Source: Clostridiales bacterium DTU023 (GTDB lineage Bacteria; Bacillota; Clostridia; Saccharofermentanales; DTU023). From it: a stretch of DNA of 9,922 nt. The DNA is taken from positions 1 to 9,922 of the forward strand of contig LFTF01000076.1 in the NCBI GenBank assembly GCA_001512945.1. Direction: 5' to 3'. The notes beneath the pieces are model-generated. The model saw only the letters and a list, made by a program, of their open reading frames with translations. It made no database searches and was not told where the DNA came from. Shown one piece after another: positions 6,078 to 9,922 of the stretch. The position numbers and the translations under genes are program-made. How positions within the stretch are numbered: the stretch's first letter is position 1; every line of letters starts with the position of its first letter.

Positions 6078-6905
6078 TTACTCCTTTTCCTTGCCCAGAT
6101 AGGCTTCGATGACCGCGGGGTTTGTTTTAATCTGTTCGGGCGTGCCTTTTGCGATGATCTTGCCGTAGTTCAACACAGCGATCCCTTCGCAAATGCCCAT
6201 GATAAGGTTCATATCGTGTTCAATCAGCAAAATAGCGATATTGAAAACATCGCGAATTTTGCGAATGTTCGCCATGAGTTCACTGGTTTCCGACGGATTC
6301 ATACCGGCGGCCGGTTCATCGAGCAAGAGAACTAAGGGATTTGTAGCCAGCGCGCGCACGATTTCAAGCCTGCGTTGTGCGCCGTAAGGAAGGCTGCCTG
6401 CCATGCCGTCAGCCAAATCAGCCATATCAAAGACGGAGAGGAGCTCAAGCGCCTTGGCGGTAGAACGCTTCTCTTCTTGCCAATACTTAGGCAATCTGAG
6501 GATGGCAGTGCCCATCGAGTATTCAATGTCGTTATGCAAACCAATCTTGACATTGTCCAACACACTGAGTCTTTTAAACAGGCGAATATTTTGGAACGTA
6601 CGGGCGATCCCCATCTTACTCAGTTGATAGGTGCTTTTGCCTTTTGTGTTATATCCATTGAGTAAAATGCTTCCTCGATCCGGAGTATAGACATTGGTCA
6701 GAAGATTGAAGATGGTCGTTTTTCCCGCTCCGTTGGGTCCAATCAGGCCGGAGATCTCTGTGGGGCCTAGGGCAATAGAAAAATTGTCGACGGCGCTCAA
6801 CCCGCCGAAAGCTATGCTGAGCCGATTGATATCCAAAACAGGAAGCTTATCTGCATCACGCTCCGGCACAATGGAGACGGATGGCAAGGGAACCATATTA
6901 TTCAT
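6078..6905 (-). CDS. livG: Branched-chain amino-acid ABC transporter ATP-binding protein LivG
   Basis: This is the second ATPase of the LIV-type importer and partners LivF under the LivH/LivM channel. Numbered from the ATG at 6905 (275 residues) it has Walker A GPNGAGKTT (56-64), RTFQNIRLF (102-110, Q-loop), the LivG signature variant LPYGAQRRLEI (172-182), Walker B LVLLLDEP (191-198) followed by AAGMNP, and His230 in IEHDM. The frame is open upstream to 6983, but that would overlap livM by 86 nt and give a basic extension unlike the family. The ATG at 6905 overlaps the livM stop within ATGAATAA; ATGs at 6917 and 6896 are close alternatives, and no strong ribosome binding site separates them. 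Even from 6905 there are about 20 extra residues before the usual LivG start, a mild oddity. Confidence 0.93.
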   Translation of the reverse strand: MNNMVPLPSVSIVPERDADKLPVLDINRLSIAFGGLSAVDNFSIALGPTEISGLIGPNGAGKTTIFNLLTNVYTPDRGSILLNGYNTKGKSTYQLSKMGIARTFQNIRLFKRLSVLDNVKIGLHNDIEYSMGTAILRLPKYWQEEKRSTAKALELLSVFDMADLADGMAGSLPYGAQRRLEIVRALATNPLVLLLDEPAAGMNPSETSELMANIRKIRDVFNIAILLIEHDMNLIMGICEGIAVLNYGKIIAKGTPEQIKTNPAVIEAYLGKEKE

Positions 6906-7914
6906 GCGAATCACCATCTTTACTTTTTCTCTTTGGAATGCCTTTGCGAATCTTGCTGAAAAATGCATCAAACGTATGGCCAAGAGAAAAATCGTACGTA
7001 CCCATCAACCCAGAAGGTTTGAAAATCATAACGACGACCAACAGGAGTGCGTAGATGACCATACGATAACTGGCGAAACTGCGTAAAAGCTCTGGCAGCA
7101 GCGTAAGGCCTGTCGCAGAGATAACAGAACCAATAATCGAGCCCATGCCTCCGAGGACTACCATGACGAGGATTTCAACTGACTTCATGAATCCAAAGGT
7201 TGAGGGGTCAAGTATTTTCAGATAGTGAGCGTACAAAGCTCCCGCTACACCTGCAAAAGAAGCCGCGACTGCGAACGCCATCGTTTTATAATACGTGGTA
7301 TTAATCCCGCAGCTTTCGGCCGCAATCTCATTTTCGCGAATCGAGAGGATCGCGCGTCCGTGCTTAGACTTTATGATTGTGGATATAACAAACACTGTAA
7401 AGATAAGAGCAAAGAAAGCCCACCGCCACGTTGTCAAACCTTGAATACCGCTTAACCCGAAGGCGCCGCCAGTAATCTTAAGATTTAACATAACAACGCG
7501 AATAATCTCACCGAACCCAAGCGTGATGATGGCCAGATAGTCACCGCGAAGTCGAAGCGCGGGCAATCCGATGATGATGCCAAAGAAGCCGGCGACAAGA
7601 CCGCCAACGAGAAGCGCCAGACTCATTTCAACAAAGGGAGGCAGATCAACCGCCATGGTGAAGAGCGCGGAAGCGTATGCGCCGACTGACATAAAGCCTG
7701 CGTGTCCGAGTGGTAGCTGCCCGAGAAATCCTGCCGCCAGATTCAAACTAACCGCGAGGATGACGTTGAAAAAGATCGGAATCAACAGATTGGCTTGATA
7801 TCTGTTCAACACCTTGCCATTGATCAGGACGCTGAGTAAAAGGTATATCAAGACGACCGCGACGGTATTGAGCAGGTAACGAGATGATGTGGTCTTGAAA
7901 TGCTTTTTATTCAT
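6898..7914 (-). CDS. livM: Branched-chain amino-acid ABC transporter permease LivM
   Basis: This 338-residue inner-membrane permease has multiple hydrophobic helices. Family landmarks are LNLAAGFLGQLPLGHAGFMS (57-76), then GLPALRLRGDYLAIITLGFG (first Gly at about 115), an ENEIAAESCGIN coupling region and VVLGGMGSIIGSVISA near the C-terminal third. The tail is short and basic. It forms the translocation channel with LivH and receives ligand from LivK. The ATG is preceded by TAAGGA seven bases upstream, which uses the livH stop codon, so the two are closely coupled (10-nt gap). The 3' end overlaps livG by 8 nt. Length is within the usual range, and nothing is missing. Confidence 0.95.
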   Translation of the reverse strand: MNKKHFKTTSSRYLLNTVAVVLIYLLLSVLINGKVLNRYQANLLIPIFFNVILAVSLNLAAGFLGQLPLGHAGFMSVGAYASALFTMAVDLPPFVEMSLALLVGGLVAGFFGIIIGLPALRLRGDYLAIITLGFGEIIRVVMLNLKITGGAFGLSGIQGLTTWRWAFFALIFTVFVISTIIKSKHGRAILSIRENEIAAESCGINTTYYKTMAFAVAASFAGVAGALYAHYLKILDPSTFGFMKSVEILVMVVLGGMGSIIGSVISATGLTLLPELLRSFASYRMVIYALLLVVVMIFKPSGLMGTYDFSLGHTFDAFFSKIRKGIPKRKSKDGDSHE

Positions 7915-7924
7915 ATTGGCATCC

Positions 7925-8797
7925 TTACACTTTCTCGTGGGTATTTTTACCGAGAATACCGGCAGGCTTAATCAAAAGGACGACGATTAGAATTCCGAAC
8001 ACAATGGCATCAGCCAAAGTAGACGAGATGTAGGCTTTCGTAAAGCTCTCAACAATGCCGATCACAAATCCACCGAGCACGGCTCCTGGGATTGATCCGA
8101 TTCCGCCAAGCACCGCCGCAACAAAAGCCTTCAAACCTAACATTGATCCCATCATGGGATTTATTTGAGAATAGGATGAACAGTAGAGGACTGCTGCGAC
8201 TGCTGCCAGTGCTGAACCGATTGCAAAGGTAAACGAGATTGTCGTATTGATGTTAATCCCCATGAGTTGCGCAGCTTCGGTGTCTTCCGAAACCGCGCGC
8301 ATGGACTTGCCCATCCGAGTCTTGTGGACAAGCAGAGTCAGCAGAACCATCATCACGACGGACACAGCAATCGTGACGATTGTGACGACGGAAATATCGA
8401 ACTCTCCGATACTCAGCTGGCCGGGGAAAAGATTCTTAAACATGCGAGGGTTGGGAGTGAAAATGAGTTGCACAAGATTTTGGAGAAGCAATGAAATGCC
8501 AATTGCTGTGATCAGAAGTGAAATACGGGCCGCTCCGCGCAATGGTTTGTAAGCTAGTTTCTCAATAACAACGCCAAGTAAAGCGCAAAATACGATGGTT
8601 AGGGGGACAGCGATGAACGGCGATAATCCCGCTCTGGATATCAGGTAAAAGACGAAATAAGAGCCCACCATGATAATTTCGCCGTGCGCAAAATTTAACA
8701 GCCTGACAATACCGTAGACAAGGCTATAGCCAAGCGCCACAAGCGCGTAGATGCTTCCGATCTGAATGCCGTTGATAAGCTGTGAAAGCGTGAGCAT
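7925..8797 (-). CDS. livH: Branched-chain amino-acid ABC transporter permease LivH
   Basis: This 290-residue inner-membrane permease is of the LivH type. The N-terminus LSQLINGIQIGSIYALVALG (4-23) and the motif VRLLNFAHGEIIMVGSY (31-47) are diagnostic. Later come KTRMGKSMRAVSEDTEAAQL with GIN, the coupling region, and VLGGIGSIPGAVLGG. About eight helices are expected. It forms the membrane channel with LivM. A GGAAGG lies 11 nt before the ATG, a rather long spacing. It is separated from livK by a 120-bp gap that contains an intrinsic terminator, so expression of livHMGF relative to livK probably depends on read-through. Confidence 0.95.
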   Translation of the reverse strand: MLTLSQLINGIQIGSIYALVALGYSLVYGIVRLLNFAHGEIIMVGSYFVFYLISRAGLSPFIAVPLTIVFCALLGVVIEKLAYKPLRGAARISLLITAIGISLLLQNLVQLIFTPNPRMFKNLFPGQLSIGEFDISVVTIVTIAVSVVMMVLLTLLVHKTRMGKSMRAVSEDTEAAQLMGININTTISFTFAIGSALAAVAAVLYCSSYSQINPMMGSMLGLKAFVAAVLGGIGSIPGAVLGGFVIGIVESFTKAYISSTLADAIVFGILIVVLLIKPAGILGKNTHEKV

Positions 8798-8855
8798 AGA
8801 CTAACTAACCTTCCAGGGATAACCGAATTCCCGAAATGACTCAAGAATTATAAAC

Positions 8856-8896
8856 AAAAAAATCCGACCGGATTGAGATGATTTCCAATCCGGCCG
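8856..8896 (-). terminator. Intrinsic terminator after livK
   Basis: On the minus strand an 11-bp stem (8886-8896 with 8865-8875) encloses a 10-nt loop and is followed, after GA, by seven T (8862-8856). The one non-Watson-Crick position is a U-G wobble in minus-strand RNA but an A-C mismatch on the plus strand. Both this and the T-run show that it acts on livK transcription. It lies 21 nt past the livK stop. Confidence 0.88.
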
Positions 8897-8917
8897 AATG
8901 GCGTTCAACCTAATGGA

Positions 8918-9922
8918 TTAATACTTGCCGTATAGGGTGTATTCGGCATCCTCGACGAGAATGATCGCACAGGTCTTCTGCGGATTGTTGTTGGCGTCGT
9001 AGGTAATATGTCCTGTCACACAGTCCATGTCCGTCGCTTCAAGCTGATCGATGACCGCCTGATAAAACTCCGCGGATGGTTCAACATCCATCTTAGTTGC
9101 AACCTTCTCAATCGCGTCGATCAGAAGCATCGCGCCGTCATAGCCAAGTGCGGCAAGCGCGCTGGGATCTTCATTGTAAGCTGCTTTGTAACCGGTTAAA
9201 AAATTCTGTACCAAAGGGGATGGGTCTTGCGTGGAATAGTGGTTGGCAAAATAAAGCCCATTGACGATAGTCTTATCAACACCGTCTATCCCCAAAATTC
9301 CGTCTGCGCCGTCGACCCCAAGGAATTGGGATGTGATCCCAACTTCTTTGGCCTGGGACATCACAAGATAGAGATTATTGTAATAATCAGGAGCAAAGAT
9401 CACATCGGGATCCTTGTCAGCAATATTGGTCAGCTGTGATTTGTAATCAACGTCTGTTCCGGCATAGCTCTCTTTCGCGACAATCGTGAGACCGATCTCC
9501 GCCGCTGTCGCGATGAAACTCTCATAAAGGCCGGTGGAATAAGCGTCTGAATTGTTGTAGATGACCGCAGCAGTTGTCGCTTTGAGCTCGTCTTTCGCAA
9601 AATTGGCCATCGTAGAGCCTTGGAAAGGATCCAGGAAGCAAGAACGGAACATATTATTGCCGAATTTTGTAACATCGGGATGCGTCGCGGTCGGAGTCAT
9701 CATGGGAATATTATCTTCTACGGAAGCCTGCGCCACGGCAATTGTAGGAGCGCTGGTTACAGCGCCGATGATTGCAACGACTTCGTCAGATGTCACGAGC
9801 TTGTTATAAGCATTGGTCGATTCAGTGGCATCGTGTTTGTCGTCATAGGAGATAATTTCAATCTTCTGGCCATTCAAGCCACCGGCCTCGTTGTAATTTT
9901 CGACATAGAGGTTGACCGCCTT
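8918..9922 (-). CDS. livK: Branched-chain amino-acid ABC transporter substrate-binding protein LivK (5' end outside window)
   Basis: This is a type I periplasmic binding protein of the LivK/HAAT family, cut off by the right edge, so the signal peptide and first strand are not seen. The frame is open to the last base: residues KAVNLYVENYNEAGG precede LNGQKIEIISYDDKHDATES, the usual opening after the first beta-strand. A TTG at 9877 is only an internal Leu codon, not a start. Further family landmarks are AIIGAVTSAPTIAVAQ, IPMMTPTATHPDVTKFGNNMFRSCFLD, VIYNNSDAYSTG, KDPDVIFAPDYYNN and GYDGAMLLIDAI. It ends with a complete C-terminus (ITYDANNNPQKTCAIILVED). 334 residues are visible, roughly 40-50 missing. 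It would be a surface lipoprotein or periplasmic protein feeding LivHMGF. The ligand could be Leu/Ile/Val or another amino acid or amide. It is the first gene of the liv operon and ends at a strong terminator. Confidence 0.93.
   Translation of the reverse strand, partial: KAVNLYVENYNEAGGLNGQKIEIISYDDKHDATESTNAYNKLVTSDEVVAIIGAVTSAPTIAVAQASVEDNIPMMTPTATHPDVTKFGNNMFRSCFLDPFQGSTMANFAKDELKATTAAVIYNNSDAYSTGLYESFIATAAEIGLTIVAKESYAGTDVDYKSQLTNIADKDPDVIFAPDYYNNLYLVMSQAKEVGITSQFLGVDGADGILGIDGVDKTIVNGLYFANHYSTQDPSPLVQNFLTGYKAAYNEDPSALAALGYDGAMLLIDAIEKVATKMDVEPSAEFYQAVIDQLEATDMDCVTGHITYDANNNPQKTCAIILVEDAEYTLYGKY

Noticed and set aside
6906..6983. N-terminal extension of LivG up to the ATG at 6983
   Set aside because: It lies wholly inside livM, which is clearly coding, and the residues are not LivG-like; starts at or near 6905 fit better.
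9875..9877. TTG as the start of livK
   Set aside because: The frame stays open to the window edge and the upstream residues (VNLYVENYNEAGG) match the family, so this is an internal leucine codon.
1..9922. Mobile elements, CRISPR arrays, defence systems, tRNA or rRNA genes
   Set aside because: No transposase or integrase motifs, no regularly spaced repeats and no tRNA-like fold were found; the coding content is transporters plus one oxidoreductase.

Overview
The window looks like chromosomal DNA of a mid-GC bacterium, most probably a Clostridia-like member of the Bacillota. This rests on strong AGGAGG-type ribosome binding sites, intrinsic terminators with U-tracts, a PotD-type lipoprotein and the style of the proteins. 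The species cannot be named from the sequence. There are no rRNA or tRNA genes, insertion sequences, phage genes or CRISPR arrays.

Layout. Positions 133-948 (+) hold a SagB-type FMN nitroreductase, the only intact gene on the plus strand. The gap at 949-1197 separates it from everything else, which is convergent. The gap contains a perfect 26-bp palindrome and a previously unlabelled frameshifted remnant (minus strand) of the C-terminal end of an RlmD/TrmA-family RNA uracil-C5-methyltransferase. Positions 1198 to about 5028 (minus) hold a tightly coupled ABC importer operon in the order potA-potB-potC-potD, with three 4-nt ATGA overlaps. The 333-bp gap at 5029-5361 carries a good sigma-A-like promoter for potA, an inverted repeat placed like an operator, a second inverted repeat, and a hairpin plus U-tract just upstream of potA. 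A short membrane-like reading frame overlaps that promoter. Positions 5362-9922 (minus) hold a branched-chain amino-acid (LIV/HAAT family) importer in the order livK-livH-livM-livG-livF. livK runs off the right edge and has its own intrinsic terminator before livH.

How the genes work together. LivK would deliver an amino acid or similar ligand to the LivH/LivM channel, powered by LivG/LivF. The PotD-like lipoprotein would deliver its ligand to PotB/PotC, powered by a PotA dimer. The PotD homologue lacks the acidic and tryptophan residues that hold polyamines in E. coli PotD, so the substrate of the second importer is doubtful. The nitroreductase is a solitary oxidoreductase with no visible peptide-modification partners.

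The region is mostly ordinary transport genes. The points worth a second look are the methyltransferase remnant with its apparent slippage deletion, the altered PotD pocket, and the regulatory architecture between livF and potA. No clearly new multi-gene system is visible.
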